Notes: generated from the sequence alone by a model not told the origin. A stretch of DNA of 64,000 bases from Ceratothoa steindachneri (GCA_963969495.1 OZ018323.1:83764832-83828831); one strand, 5' to 3'; counted from the stretch's first letter, positions 38,091 to 48,689 are shown. Program-made: numbers and translations.

Positions 38091-40079
38091 TAAATCAGCT
38101 CTGTCTTTCCCTCGGCTCAGCCGTAGCGCTGCTTGTTCAACAATTATAACGAACGTCTCGAAGATTTAAAATGAGAGAAAATAAGATAATATACTAAATT
38201 ATTATCAGGAGTACGATAAAATGACTATAAATTACCAAAATAGACCAAGAGTTATATAATTAAGCCGATGGATGTGAGTACATCCAAACTACGTATAAAC
38301 AATAAGTGCACAAAAATTTAGCAGCAATTATGTAATCTCCTATCCTCTCTTGTTTTCTCTTTTTCATCCATGATGTAATCACGACATAAAGTAAACTGTC
38401 CAAACCATACACTGCTATAATTAAATATAACACTGTCGTTACTTTGCCTTATCGTTCGCATCTCTACCTAACATAAAAGAGATGTTTCTAAATAGCTATA
38501 AAATAGCGCGATGTGGGTTAGTTTTGTATCAGCTGAGACGGAAAGATAAAACAAATGTGATGAAACATAATACAATTTTGCATTAAAGGTGAAACATTTT
38601 TCATAGGAATAGCACCACCTCTTAAGAAATGGGGAAATACGAAGGTACATCTATCGTTCTCTGCTTTTCGGGTCACTACTTTTCTAACCTTTGAGTTATA
38701 GACTACAACCTTATAATGACGGATCTACGGAGCCTATTAAATTTTCTATTTTCCTACCTCCTCAGTTCTCATAAAGATATCCCATATATAAATACTTAAG
38801 AGCCATCTTTAATCATCTCCTTTTTGGAATAGAACCTCTACATCAGACGATTAAAGCGTACCCACTACAGGCGAAAAACCACGCTATAAGTTCAAATCCT
38901 CACTACCTGCTAATGGTATTTTCGGAAGCGGATTGCTTCGCCTCTATTTATTTCATCCTTACCTGTCTTCATTTCCTGCAATGACGAATAAGAAAAGCTT
39001 AATCAACAGCCATTGAAACTAGTAAAGATGCATTCAAATGATTTGGGTTAGGTTATTTTAGCAATCCCTAAACTCACCTCACCTAAATTACCCAATTTGA
39101 AATTTGTAATAATCCCATTTAAGTGAAGTGAGATTAACAAATTTTAATTTAGTGGGCAAAGGTAGAGACCCCAAAATTCTGCTAGTAAAGCTCAGTCACA
39201 CAAAAAAGGGGTACCTAGTCATTAATCGTTATCAGTTCCCAGCCATTTTTTTAAGAAATGGTAAGTAACTTGGCAAGAGTTTCTCCACAATCCTTTGTAA
39301 CTTGTATTTTTACACCATTTTTTTTCCTTTTTTTCTTTTTTTAGCCTTAAAGTGAGGTGAAATGTTCGTATTCCTTTAATGTATATGTTGTTTATAGTCA
39401 GTTGTGGTCCTCAAGTTGTTGATGGAATTCCTTAATTCACTGATGATTTTATTTTTTCTTTGACTTTTAATTCTTTTTTCTACTCCTTCTTAAATGTTTC
39501 TTCTACTTTACACATTTGTTCCTATTTTCCCTCAAATTTTTATGGTTTTTTTTATTTTCCTTGTCTATTTTCTTGATAACCTTACTGATTTTAGTATTAT
39601 TATCCTTAGCGTGCCATATATGCAGTTTTTAAAGATAGATTTCCATCCGGTTTACAGCGCCCCAAGATTTTACTCTTTAGATTGCTTGTGCAATACATCT
39701 TCCACACATTATCACCTCGTCCTCTTCGCCACCTTTTGACGAAGCTTGGCTGACAAAAATTCGTAGATATTTTCTTTTAATTTCGATTTTCAATAACAAC
39801 ATCATTTCTCCATCCTTCTCCTCCATAGCTCTATATTTTAAGAACGAGATTTTTTAAAGGTTTGAATAAGACTTTTTCTTTTAGTTTGGTTGTCATTTAA
39901 ATTTGTTATCAAAGTTATTTCTGATAATTCTTTTATAATAGCAAAAAAAAAATAAAATAAAAATAAGTATCGAATTTTTTAAAACTTAAAAGAATTACAA
40001 ATGGTTAAGTTCAGAAAATTTCTTAAAATTTTGTCATAAAGATTATTAAAGAAAATTTAGATGGAGGAAAACAAAAAGA

Positions 40080-40165
40080 AGCATTATAGGCCGTAGGTCA
40101 CAGACCGAAAGTCTGTCAGCAAAGCGCAAGCTCCTTCTGTAAGGAGGAGTGGCAAAGCAGCTAAT
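40080..40165 (-). other. GC-rich block with nested hairpins (right arm)
   Basis: Inverted copy of 24551-24640; the hairpins are kept (CTCCTT/AAGGAG and CAGAC/GTCTG). A small change (CTGGCAG to CTGACAG) lies between them. Confidence 0.45.
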
Positions 40166-40848
40166 TTTGTTTTCGATTTATACTTTGAAATTTATGGTAA
40201 CTTCTTTAATTTTCAATTTATACTTTTAATTTAATAGTAACAACTATACACATCGTTAAAAAATCGTTCTTCAATAACTAATATGTGGTTACAGCAATAT
40301 AGTGGGTGGAGTATCCCTATTCAAACCAATAGGCGGAGTGGTACAGATAAAACCAAGTGGCACTATGAGCATGATCGCATAACCCAGACACATCTTTCAT
40401 AGTAAATTAAGCATAAATGAAGCAGTCTGGAAGATGGAGATCTATTTCAGGGTCTCGTTGAGCAGTTAAATAGCAAATGGAGAGCTCTAACCAGAGTCGT
40501 TATTTAGTACTAGCTAATTCTATTTGCTGTAGGAAGGAAAATAATAAACTCAAGGTTCCATATGTAGCGGCAATTAATGGGACAAAAGATCAAGATTCCA
40601 CAGGGGAAAGAGATTACTTACTTACCCTTGTGGAAAATGCACCAACACAATTTACTGAAGTATCCTTCTAACAAGTCAGTTCGTAAAAAACATATGGAAT
40701 TTGTAGGATAGTTAGAAGTTTGTAGGGTTATCACAGGTCCAGAGTGTCTAAAAAAACTCCTCTATTAGAAGAAACAGGTAAGTATAATTGAAACTATAAA
40801 GTAGACCACGTTACCGCGAAAGAAAAATCTATTGGGTGAGTTATCCTC

Positions 40849-40896
40849 TCTTAAGAAAGTGAACTTCTGTATTCAGAAGTCCAGTTTCTTAAGAGA
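40849..40896. other. stem-loop at tip of right arm
   Basis: Inverted copy of the hairpin at 23817-23866: CTTCTG-TATT-CAGAAG in the centre with CTCTTAAG/CTTAAGAG outside. Confidence 0.65.
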
Positions 40897-40930
40897 AGTG
40901 AACTTTGATAGATACACACACCAATAGAAA

Positions 40931-41423
40931 CCGGCATCTTTCTCCCAACCAACAAGGATCGGCCCCAATTTCCCTCAAGTTTCCAAGTGAGTCTAATTCT
41001 GATCTTTATGTGAATTTCATTCCCGCCTCCGGGGGCCTGATCCACGATTGAAAAGGGATGGGTAGCACAATTCTCCAACACTCCGACATTAAATAGTTAA
41101 AATAAATGAAAGCATCAAAAATTATTTTTCTCCTTTACTGAAATTACACCTTCCAACTAATAATTATAATCGTTTCCATAGCTTGAACTGAAATGAAATT
41201 GTGCGTACCCCCTCACACACACTCCCCGGGGTATTTGTTGAAAGGAAGAGTTACGTGTCTCCCGTAACTGCTGCAGGCTTCTCTGCCCGCCTATTTTTTT
41301 AGGTTAAATTAGTTTTATGTCAAGTTAGATTAAGTTAGGTTAGGTTAGGTTTTAAAATATATATAACTAAAGAATACACACAAATTCGGTTATCCTCCTT
41401 CGACCGAGAGCTGTTATACAACT
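40931..41423 (+). repeat. 493-bp inverted repeat, left copy
   Basis: Its reverse complement is at 45658-46151. It starts CCGGCATCTTTCTCCC and ends CTGTTATACAACT. It includes a CCCCGGGG palindrome near 41226 and TTAGGTTAGGTTAGG near 41335-41350. It begins at the same base where the large inverted repeat ends, so the two rearrangements share a breakpoint. Confidence 0.95.
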
Positions 41424-41449
41424 ACCCACTCTAATATTAGAGTGGGTAG
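41422..41449. other. perfect 28-bp palindrome at arm edge
   Basis: The half-site CTACCCACTCTAAT is followed directly by its reverse complement with no spacer. It overlaps the inner end of the 493-bp repeat by two bases and is absent at the inner end of the other copy (45657). Confidence 0.97.
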
Positions 41450-41717
41450 CGAAAACAGTGATATATTCTGCCATGTTAGAGACTTGAATCATTCGATCGA
41501 TTTCAATGGAAGTAAAATGGTATTTAAATCGGCTAACTATGTTAAGAGAAGAATCGTAGAATCGAGCTTGATATCGTCAGTTCCTAATTTATATCTATCT
41601 GAGGGTCAATTTTCTTTTAATCCTGTAATACGAAAGCAAATAAACAAAATAGGGAAATGTCAGCCCTTCAATATGTTTAGGCCTAACCCCCCCCCCGCCC
41701 AGATTAGCCACAAGTAG
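41442..41717 (+). pseudogene. Penelope-like element C-terminal tail
   Basis: The frame reads SDIFCHVRDLNHSIDFNGSK, then YVKRRIVESSLISSVPNLYLSEGQF and VIRKQINKI, the usual segment after the GIY-YIG centre in PLEs. The CxxC and YIG part is missing, so it is truncated at its 5' side by the palindrome and the 493-bp repeat. It is followed in the same orientation by the hammerhead-like site (41807) and (TA)n (41917). Confidence 0.75.
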
Positions 41718-41806
41718 GGGATTGGGGGAAAAAAGAGGGGATCTTTCACAACCTGACCCTGTGTTATTATGTTTGTATGCACTTTTCTTATATTTTCTAT
41801 CCAGTG

Positions 41807-41847
41807 TCAGTTGAAAAAGGGTGTGAGATACACCGAAACAGTTCTGA
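41807..41847 (+). ncRNA. hammerhead-like motif with U3/A8 core
   Basis: Stem I TCAG (41807-41810) pairs CTGA (41844-41847). Core TTGAAAA (41811-41817); stem II GGTGT (41820-41824) pairs ACACC (41830-41834) around GAGAT; GAA at 41835-41837; A15.1 then ACAGT (41838-41842); U17 at 41843. C3 and G8 are replaced by U and A. It has the same core as the copy at 35628-35668. Confidence 0.55.
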
Positions 41848-41912
41848 ATTAAATTGTCTTCGGAGAATGTGGTTTAATTCCTTATCTTTTCTTGCGATAT
41901 TGCATTAATTTT

Positions 41913-41916
<4 letters not shown>

Positions 41917-41980
<64 letters not shown>
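41917..41980. repeat. (TA)n microsatellite
   Basis: Pure TA; left edge follows the PLE/hammerhead unit, right edge starts the palindrome at 41981. Confidence 0.97.
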
Positions 41981-41982
<2 letters not shown>

Positions 41983-42263
41983 AAATAAAATCCAAGACAA
42001 ACGTTACAGTTAATGCATCACAAAATTTGACAACAGCCACTGCTTCAGGTCTAGAGGGACACCCGCGTCCTCAATCTAGTAGATAACGCTGAAATGCTTA
42101 GCAGCTTTTCAGTTTTCTGCACAGTAACATAAAGGGGATCTATTTAAATGTATCTTTTTAGGTACATTAGACGGATTCCTTGAGTGTTGTCTACTAGATT
42201 GAGGATGAGGGTGTCCCTCTAGACCTGAAGCAATGTCAGTGTCTAATTTTGTAATACATTAAC

Positions 42264-42269
<6 letters not shown>
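41981..42269. repeat. palindromic element flanked by (TA)n on both sides
   Basis: Left arm about 42008-42087 and right arm about 42190-42265 are inverted copies at roughly 85% by eye; the best block is CTTCAGGTCTAGAGGGACAC near 42043 and its complement near 42212. The loop of about 100 bases contains a CTGAAA...TTTCAG hairpin. Each arm end passes into a (TA)n tract. This looks like two head-to-head copies of one (TA)n-ended element, or a fold-back element. No coding sequence. Confidence 0.8.
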
Positions 42270-42354
<85 letters not shown>

Positions 42355-42380
42355 CTGTGTGTGTGGTGTGTGTGTGTGTG
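42270..42380. repeat. compound (TA)n-(TG)n microsatellite
   Basis: TA repeats to about 42342 pass into TG repeats with minor interruptions. Confidence 0.97.
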
Positions 42381-42399
42381 CGATGGAGTGTTAAGCTTC

Positions 42400-43140
42400 T
42401 TACAAACCAGAGTTTAAATAAGAAGGTGAAAACAAAGTATGAAACTTTAGTCTATAGGAGACCTACATTTGCAAGGTTAGGCACAAGTTTATTTGGTTTA
42501 TTGCCAAGAAACCTTAAGTTATCCTCAGTAAATACCCTTATCTATCTAGCCTAAAATATATGTTATTCATATAGACTGCTGCATTTAGAATTATACTTTT
42601 CTTAATCATTCTTTAAAAATCATTACTAGACTGACTAATCAGTGGAAAAACACATTAAAAACTTCTTTAGTTCTCTCTATTAGGAAAAGCCAACACAAAA
42701 TACAATAGAGAAATTATCCATTTTTTTCAGTCTCCCATTTTTTGGTAGAAAATCGAACGACCCTAAATTCGTTTTGAAAAATGGGTATAATAGTGTTTCC
42801 TATTTCAGCTATGAGGACCGAGTCCCATTCCTCTGCATCCCCTCTGTAATTTATAAATATAGTTGTGAATCTTGCGATTTATCTTATATTGGTTCGACCA
42901 TTAGGTCAATCTATTGTCGCATCGAGCAGCATCGGGGAAGGTCGACCCGCACAGGGCTGATTCTAAACAAACCAGACCCTTTCGCCCATACGAGATCACA
43001 TCCAAATATGTAAATCTTAAATTAGTCTTGACAAATTTAAAATACTCAGTAATCCCCCACCCCCACCCCTCCAAAATAAATACAAATATTAGAATCGCTT
43101 TTGATCCTAAAACAAAAACCTAATACAAATGTAAATCAAA
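42400..43140 (+). pseudogene. Penelope-like element with GIY-YIG endonuclease
   Basis: Starts right after the microsatellite, so 5'-truncated. The first open part (to about 42554) includes YRRPTFARLGTSLF, typical of the connection after PLE RT (RRPTFTGL). A later frame (42774-43013) holds YKYSCESCDLSYIGSTIRS, that is, CxxC followed by YIG, and then CRIEQHRGRS, the R and H positions of the GIY-YIG nuclease. A frame change near 43000 leads on to NLKLVLTNLKYSVI. Stops and frameshifts make it inactive. Nuclease centre residues themselves appear intact. Confidence 0.85.
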
Positions 43141-43277
43141 CAGCATCTAATCTCTACATTGTATCATAAATAAATGAAGATTTACTCCGGTATTAAATAA
43201 CTTATCATAAATTGCACTATTAATTTTTAGTATTTTATCAAACCTCAAAACTTTAACCCCATACCTTCTTGTTTCTA

Positions 43278-43314
43278 GTGCTAATGATGAAACTATGTCC
43301 TTGAAACGTTCAAA
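43278..43314 (+). ncRNA. degenerate hammerhead-like motif
   Basis: CTAATGA at 43281-43287 (G5 changed to A), followed by a poorly pairing stem II region, then GAAACGTTC at 43303-43311 (GAA, ACGT as self-complementary stem III, U17). It stands downstream of a PLE nuclease and 50 bases before (TA)n, as in the other modules. The G5 change and the weak stem II suggest it is inactive. Confidence 0.45.
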
Positions 43315-43358
43315 TCCAAATAAATAAAGATGATTTTAATAGCGGGCATAGTTTTCAC

Positions 43359-43361
<3 letters not shown>

Positions 43362-43411
<50 letters not shown>
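43362..43411. repeat. (TA)n microsatellite
   Basis: Pure TA at the 3' side of the PLE/hammerhead module. Confidence 0.97.
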
Positions 43412-43414
<3 letters not shown>

Positions 43415-43974
43415 CAAGTGGGGAGGATGTTGTGTCCTACTGTCCTACTTGCCATAAATGTCATTGTCGTAGAATGACTCCCGACGATACTATATATAAC
43501 ACTATTCGTTGAGGGAACTTCCTTAATTATCTTTAGAGTGCGTTTACTGTCTGGCGGCCGATATTATGTATCTTCAAAATGCTTAAGAAGTGGAACTGAG
43601 CTCAAGGATAATAATATTGCTATCATTAATAAAATAGAGTTTTATTAATAATAACTATAAACAATACACAAAAACGGAAAATATTGACATAAACAGAATG
43701 GAAAGGGTCGTGGAGACTCGGGCTAATCCAAGGATTTAAGGGATTAAAAAAAAGGTAAAACAAATATAGAGTTAAAGAGATGGGATGGTTCGATAAACAA
43801 TTTAAAGCACAGGATAGAATTGACAAAAGGGATCAATACTCAAAGGTGAAGTTTGGCTTACGTAACTTTTGGCACTAGTGGTGCAGTGGAAGGTACTTGA
43901 AGGAATATTCGGTCCGCTGGCGAGTTCCAGCCGAAGGGGGGGGGGATAAAAGGATCCTGACGAGGCGTCTTGGA
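43412..43974. other. stretch without recognised genes
   Basis: Short ORFs only. No motif recognised. Confidence 0.4.
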
Positions 43975-44535
43975 AAGGAGAACCGTTACTCGACGAACGG
44001 CTTGAAGAACAATGGCTGTTCTACTTTGTTCTCTTCTGAACAAAGGGGGGAATGAGAACCGTCTCTTGTCTACGGGCTCAAGAACAATGGCTGTTCTAAT
44101 GTTGTTCTCCTTTGAACAACAGGGGGGGATGAGAACCGTTTCTTGGCGAAGGGCTCAAAACGAACAATGGCTGTTCTAATGCTGTTCTCCCTTGAACAAC
44201 AGGGGGGGAAGAGAACCGTTTCTTGGCGAAGGGCTCAAAACGAACAATGGCTGTTCTAATGCTGTTCTCCCTTGAACAACAGGGGGGGGGGAGAACCGTT
44301 TCTTGGCGAAGGGCTCAAAACGAACAATGGCTGTTCTAATGCTGTTCTCCTTGAACAACAAGGGGGGGGGGGGTGAGAACCGTTTCTTGGCGAAGGGCTC
44401 AAAACGAACAATGGCTGTTCTAATGCTGTTCTCCTTGAACAGCAGGGGGGGGGCATAAGAACCGTTTCTTGGCGAAGGGCTCAAAACGAACAATGGCTGT
44501 TCTAATGCTGTTCTCCTTGAACAACAGGGGGGAGG
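43975..44535. repeat. seven-copy minisatellite with poly-G tracts
   Basis: Units of 76-85 bases start at GAGAACCGT near 43978, 44055, 44130, 44211, 44290, 44375 and 44457. Each holds GGGCTCAAAACGAACAATGG and CTGTTCTCC...TTGAACAACAG followed by a G run of 6 to 12. Unit length varies mainly through the G run. The middle five units are almost identical, the first two more diverged, as expected if the array grew from the centre. A 209-residue minus-strand frame over it is an artefact of the unit lengths. Confidence 0.93.
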
Positions 44536-45657
44536 GGCCTTGGGGACTTGGCGTCGGAAAGGCTCGAACCTTTGGCACTCAAGGAATATTGTCCTCCTTC
44601 TGGACAAGTGATGGTGAATCTCGAGGTCGAGGTCCCTTGGCGCACAAAGGGAGAGAGGGTCGTGGTGATGTTTCGCGACGAAAATCTGGATCTCCAATCT
44701 GATCTTAGTGGTAAAGTTTCCATATAAATAGCCAGGACATCTCCTTGGCGTGGGGAAAAATGGAGTGGAAGCTTGGAGGGAACGCACAGCCGGGCCGGGG
44801 AACAATGCCTTATCTGTTCATAAGCCTAACTCGATCTGGCGAGGTCGGCGTATGGGGGCGAACGGGGGGACGATAACCTCCTTGATTAAACATTGGCATC
44901 CGGTAGCTGAGATAAGACTCCAAGCCTCGAATCGAAGATGCACGTGGGCAGCATCGTGGTTTTAAATAATACGGGAATGCAGCTTCAACTCGTTCTATTA
45001 CAGTCTTTATATCATCGTTCCAATAATACTTTGAGAAATGTTTGTAAAATCAAAATTCACATACATAAAATACGCACACACACACATTCTGGACCACATA
45101 ATTACCTCCAGTTCTTTGATGAAATTCTGGCGAGCTAATTAAGCTAACAAATAAAGTTTATCGTGATACTCTTTAAACCATTAACAATAATTTGACTATT
45201 TATGGTAACATAATTTGAATTACAACATGTGGGCAATAAAATAACATTAAACCATCAATAAGCTCGTAAGACACGTCGGCATGACCTTTACCATTCACAG
45301 TAACCATTGAGTCGTGCAAATATCACGACATGGTCACTCGAATGTATAAGAACTGAAATCGGAATGTTAAAAGTGCTCCATAAATCAACCGCCGCATCGA
45401 CAAAAGCAATAATGTAAATGGACGTCCCTTGCGCTAAATGTCTGCTTTTATGTTCCGACAACTTTTTTTTATTCTGAGCCATCTTTTTTTTCCTTTTTGG
45501 TTTGCTTGTGTGAATAAAGAGGTTGGAATTGCGGCTTTTCTTTCGATCACGTTTTAGGAAGTTTATGGTTCTTACCGTGCAGTACCATAACGAAAAACTG
45601 AGATAAAATGGTGGGTAATTTAAAGATAAAATATGTGTAAATAAATCGCCCGCTTTC
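44536..45657. other. stretch without recognised genes
   Basis: GC-rich to about 44950, then AT-rich. A 64-residue minus-strand frame (45288-45482) has no motif I recognise. Confidence 0.4.
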
Positions 45658-46151
45658 AGTTGTATAACAGCTCTCGGTCGAAGGAGGATAACCGAATTTG
45701 TGTGTATTCTTTAGTTATATATATTTTAAAACCTAACCTAACCTAACTTAATCTAACTTGACATAAAACTAATTTAACCTAAAAAAATAGGCGGGCAGAG
45801 AAGCCTGCAGCAGTTACGGGAGACACGTAACTCTTCCTTTCAACAAATACCCCGGGGAGTGTGTGTGAGGGGGGTACGCACAATTTCATTTCAGTTCAAG
45901 CTATGGAAACGATTATAATTATTAGTTGGAAGGTGTAATTTCAGTAAAGGAGAAAAATAATTTTTGATGCTTTCATTTATTTTAACTATTTAATGTCGGA
46001 GTGTTGGAGAATTGTGCTACCCATCCTTTTTTAATCGTGGATCAGGCCCCCGGAGGCGGGAATGAAATTCACATAAAGATCAGAATTAGACTCACTTGGA
46101 AACTTGAGGGAAATTGGGGCCGATCCTTGTTGGTTGGGAGAAAGATGCCGG
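45658..46151 (-). repeat. 493-bp inverted repeat, right copy
   Basis: Reverse complement of 40931-41423 with few differences (for example CCTTTTTTAATCG against CCCTTTTCAATCG). It includes CCTAACCTAACCTAA, the complementary telomere-like run, near 45731-45747. The sequence beyond 46151 does not match the base before 40931, so no target duplication is seen. Confidence 0.95.
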
Positions 46152-46439
46152 GAGAGCGGTAGTGCTGTATGTTGCCATCAACCTGCCAACAATAAACCTT
46201 TCATGACCTAAAGGAGAGCCAGCCGTTTCGCGTTGACAGAATGTGCACTTGAAAACCTTTCCTCCGCAGGAGAGGAATGTGTTGTGTGCGCGAAGGAAGG
46301 GAGGGGGGGGGGGGAAGAGCCAATTGTAATGCGATTGGTTGTATGTGGTGAAGTGTGTAGATTTAATTGCTTGTCAGACTTACTGCACTACCAATATACG
46401 AATAAACTCGCTACAAACGCAATGAATTTTGTGTCCACA

Positions 46440-46510
46440 CTGGTTGAGATTGAACCAGGTACCCAGCTATTGGAAGTTCGACCCCTTATCCACTGGACCA
46501 GAGAGAGCTC
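46440..46510 (-). repeat. tRNA-derived SINE-like remnant
   Basis: Minus strand: TGGTCCAGTGG (46500-46490) matches the A-box pattern exactly, and GGTTCAATCTC (46456-46446) matches the B box except near its end. A five-pair T stem (CTGGT/ACCAG) can form with an enlarged loop. I cannot form a clean acceptor stem, so I call a SINE head rather than a functional tRNA. Confidence 0.45.
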
Positions 46511-48175
46511 CTTTAAAACTTTGAAGAGTGCAGTTGTTGTTGTTTTTTAAATGAAATCTTTATCGCTTTCTTTGAGGAGTGATTGCTTTTTATAGTATCC
46601 CACTTAGTCCTCTGATCTCTCTCTCCTTCCATATTTCACCCCTTTTTGCGGTATTAAAGTTGTCGTAGTATGACCAGGTGTAGGCAGTTATACGCACACT
46701 GGCCTACTGGCCGACCTAAATTATGGTTCCACCTGGAGATGGCTCTAAGAGTGCTTTAAATAAACAGTTGCTAGGCCAAGGAATATTCATACACGGCTAC
46801 AAAAATATACTTTAATACGACTAAAGATTACATACGCATATAGGGCAAGTTAAATGGCATTGTAATTAAATATTGACGGTTCACGGATAAGATGATTGAT
46901 ATTATCAATTAAGTTTGAACAGAGGGATAATTAATTAAGAAATGATCTTACAATTATGCCAGTTCTAGAGCAAAGAGGACCCTTGAGGTTTGACGCGGTA
47001 AAAGGGGGGAGGAGCGTGACGAAGCGGGGGTTAAATCCCTGTTACTTTGATGTGATGTGAGTAGGACCAGGGAGGTAAGTTCGACCTTGAACTTGTGGGC
47101 GTCTCTCGAGACGTTCAATCCAACTTAGGGCAACTTAGGGCAATCCAACTTAGAGGCAGACGGAGGATGCTTCGGGGATGGATTTTCGTATCCTTAAAAT
47201 CCGAAGACGTGGTGAGAAGGGTTGAAGCGGGCTTAAAACTATTTCCACGGACAAAACTGAGTGACAACTAGCTCCTACTTGGCTCTTCGAAAATCACCCA
47301 ATTCTTCTCTGGACGAGAGTGTAGTCGATTCCCTCTCGACTAACGGAGACGTTAACGGCTAACGTACTGGACAGCGGCTTCAGAAACAATCTGCCTGTGA
47401 ACTCCGAAGTATCGAATATATACTCCGAAATTATCTAGACGGGGAGAGAGATTCCTCATTAACAGACTTCCTCACTTTCCTTAGGTCACGATAAGGGTCC
47501 ATAGCGCTAAGTCGCGATGCCCCCGTTATGGTCTTCCCATTGTTCTAATTTTTGCAGTATATTGGGCAGATATACTGCGACAATGGCGTTTTTTCCTCAC
47601 GCGAATTGCTTGGGGCAGACCGTCAACATCGTACTGGTGAAGTCAGGAAGGCGGGGGTTGGGGGGGGGAGAACCGAGGTTTCGGAGAAGGTGGGAAGAGG
47701 AAAAAGAATTTATTTGCTCTCTCCTTATTCTTTACACAAGTCATTCCTTCAGTATGCTCCTGATTTGAACAGAACTTGAATTTTAATGAGGGTTTAAAAA
47801 GGAAAATCAAGTTAGGGTTGATGGATGGTATCACTCTCCACATAGTAGTCGTATGCGATGTTTGTTATGATTCAACTTTTGTTAGTGTTAGAAAATCCCA
47901 TTCATCAGGGAATATATTCAAATGGAAAAAAAGTTTAATTGAACCTTAAAATCTTGCTAACAAGCACCCAAGTATTTGGAAACTCATAACTCATTTGATT
48001 AAAGAAGAGAATTTCGCGAGGAAGAAAAAGTGTGATTTAGATCGAGGAGACGCAGCACAATTGAAGAAAAAGTATATGTACCGATATTAATGCAAGACTT
48101 AAGAGACAAGTGCTGCGATACAATCCGCAGCCAAAAATAAATTATTTACGCAGTATCGAATGGAATTTACACACG
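46511..48175. other. stretch without recognised genes
   Basis: Mixed composition; a small direct duplication CAACTTAGGG(CAACTTAGGGCAATC) near 47122-47150. The ORFs at 47517-47843 overlap each other in three frames and have no motif. It may contain LTR or UTR sequence of an unrecognised element. Confidence 0.4.
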
Positions 48176-48179
48176 CTTT

Positions 48180-48412
48180 AAATGCATTATTATGTTATTT
48201 TTAAGATGTTTTATCACTAAATTTTAGCAATAAATAAAAACTTGACATTTTTAATGCTCATATAATGTTTCGTATATTTTTTATATTATGTATAAATGTC
48301 TTATTATGTTATTTTTAACAAATTTTATTACTGAATTTTACCAATGGCTAAAAGATTTGCCATATTTAATGCTTATATAATATTTTTATCATTTAATAAA
48401 GCCCAGGCTATT
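48180..48412 (+). repeat. two-copy tandem duplication (about 118 bp unit)
   Basis: CTTATTATGTTATTTTTAA, TTTTAT(C/T)ACT(A/G)AATTTTA and TTAATGCT(C/T)ATATAAT recur in the same order about 118 bases apart. Confidence 0.7.
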
Positions 48413-48457
48413 TACTACTTATATAATACCTTTCATCGTCAATTGAATAAAATAAAT

Positions 48458-48530
48458 TGCGGCGAATTTTCCTTACGGCGAAAATGATTACGACCAATTT
48501 TCCTACGGCGAAATGTTTACGGCGATTTTT
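48458..48530 (+). repeat. short ACGGCGAAAA tandem repeats
   Basis: Four diverged units of 14-22 bases with TACGGCGA as constant part, standing out by CG content from AT-rich flanks. Confidence 0.6.
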
Positions 48531-48556
48531 ACACGAACTATTCCATAAAGGTTAAA

Positions 48557-48580
48557 GAGAGAGAGAGAGAGAGAGAGAAA
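48557..48580. repeat. (GA)n microsatellite
   Basis: Twelve GA units. Confidence 0.95.
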
Positions 48581-48689
48581 TACAGAACCACAGAAACAAG
48601 GACCAGCAAAGACCTTAAGATCCGCCCAAGGCCAGACCGCTTACAGAAGATGTTAACTAGCACATTCTAACGTTAGTGTATCATGCTTT

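Larger units (their letters stand above)
35758..40931 (-). repeat. right arm of large inverted repeat (5.2 kb)
   Basis: Reverse complement of 23784-29619 minus about 660 bases. The deletion junction is near 36880, where sequence matching left-arm 28498 onward meets sequence matching 27837 and before, sharing ACTT. A second, smaller difference is near 36808-36830 (GGAGGCTGCAGAACAAG against GTCTGGAGGCTGCAGAACATTG). The outer end at 40931 is also the first base of the next inverted repeat. Confidence 0.95.

Noticed and set aside
23784..40931. The large inverted repeat as a Polinton/Maverick or other giant transposon
   Set aside because: No protein-primed polymerase, integrase, packaging ATPase or capsid frame in arms or spacer, and no target duplication at the outer ends.
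42008..42265. Hammerhead in the palindrome loop
   Set aside because: CTGAAATG near 42090 looked like a core, but no GAAA strand with a matching stem II follows; it forms a plain hairpin.
44176..44805. 209-residue minus-strand frame
   Set aside because: Lies across the G-rich minisatellite; the protein is just the repeat read in frame, Pro-rich from the G runs.
46440..46510. Functional tRNA gene
   Set aside because: A and B boxes are present but the T loop is too large and no acceptor stem forms. Better read as a SINE head. The same applies to 58688-58770 and 15415-15475.
46233..46550. 105-residue plus-strand frame
   Set aside because: Overlaps the SINE-like block on the other strand and a poly-G run; no motif.
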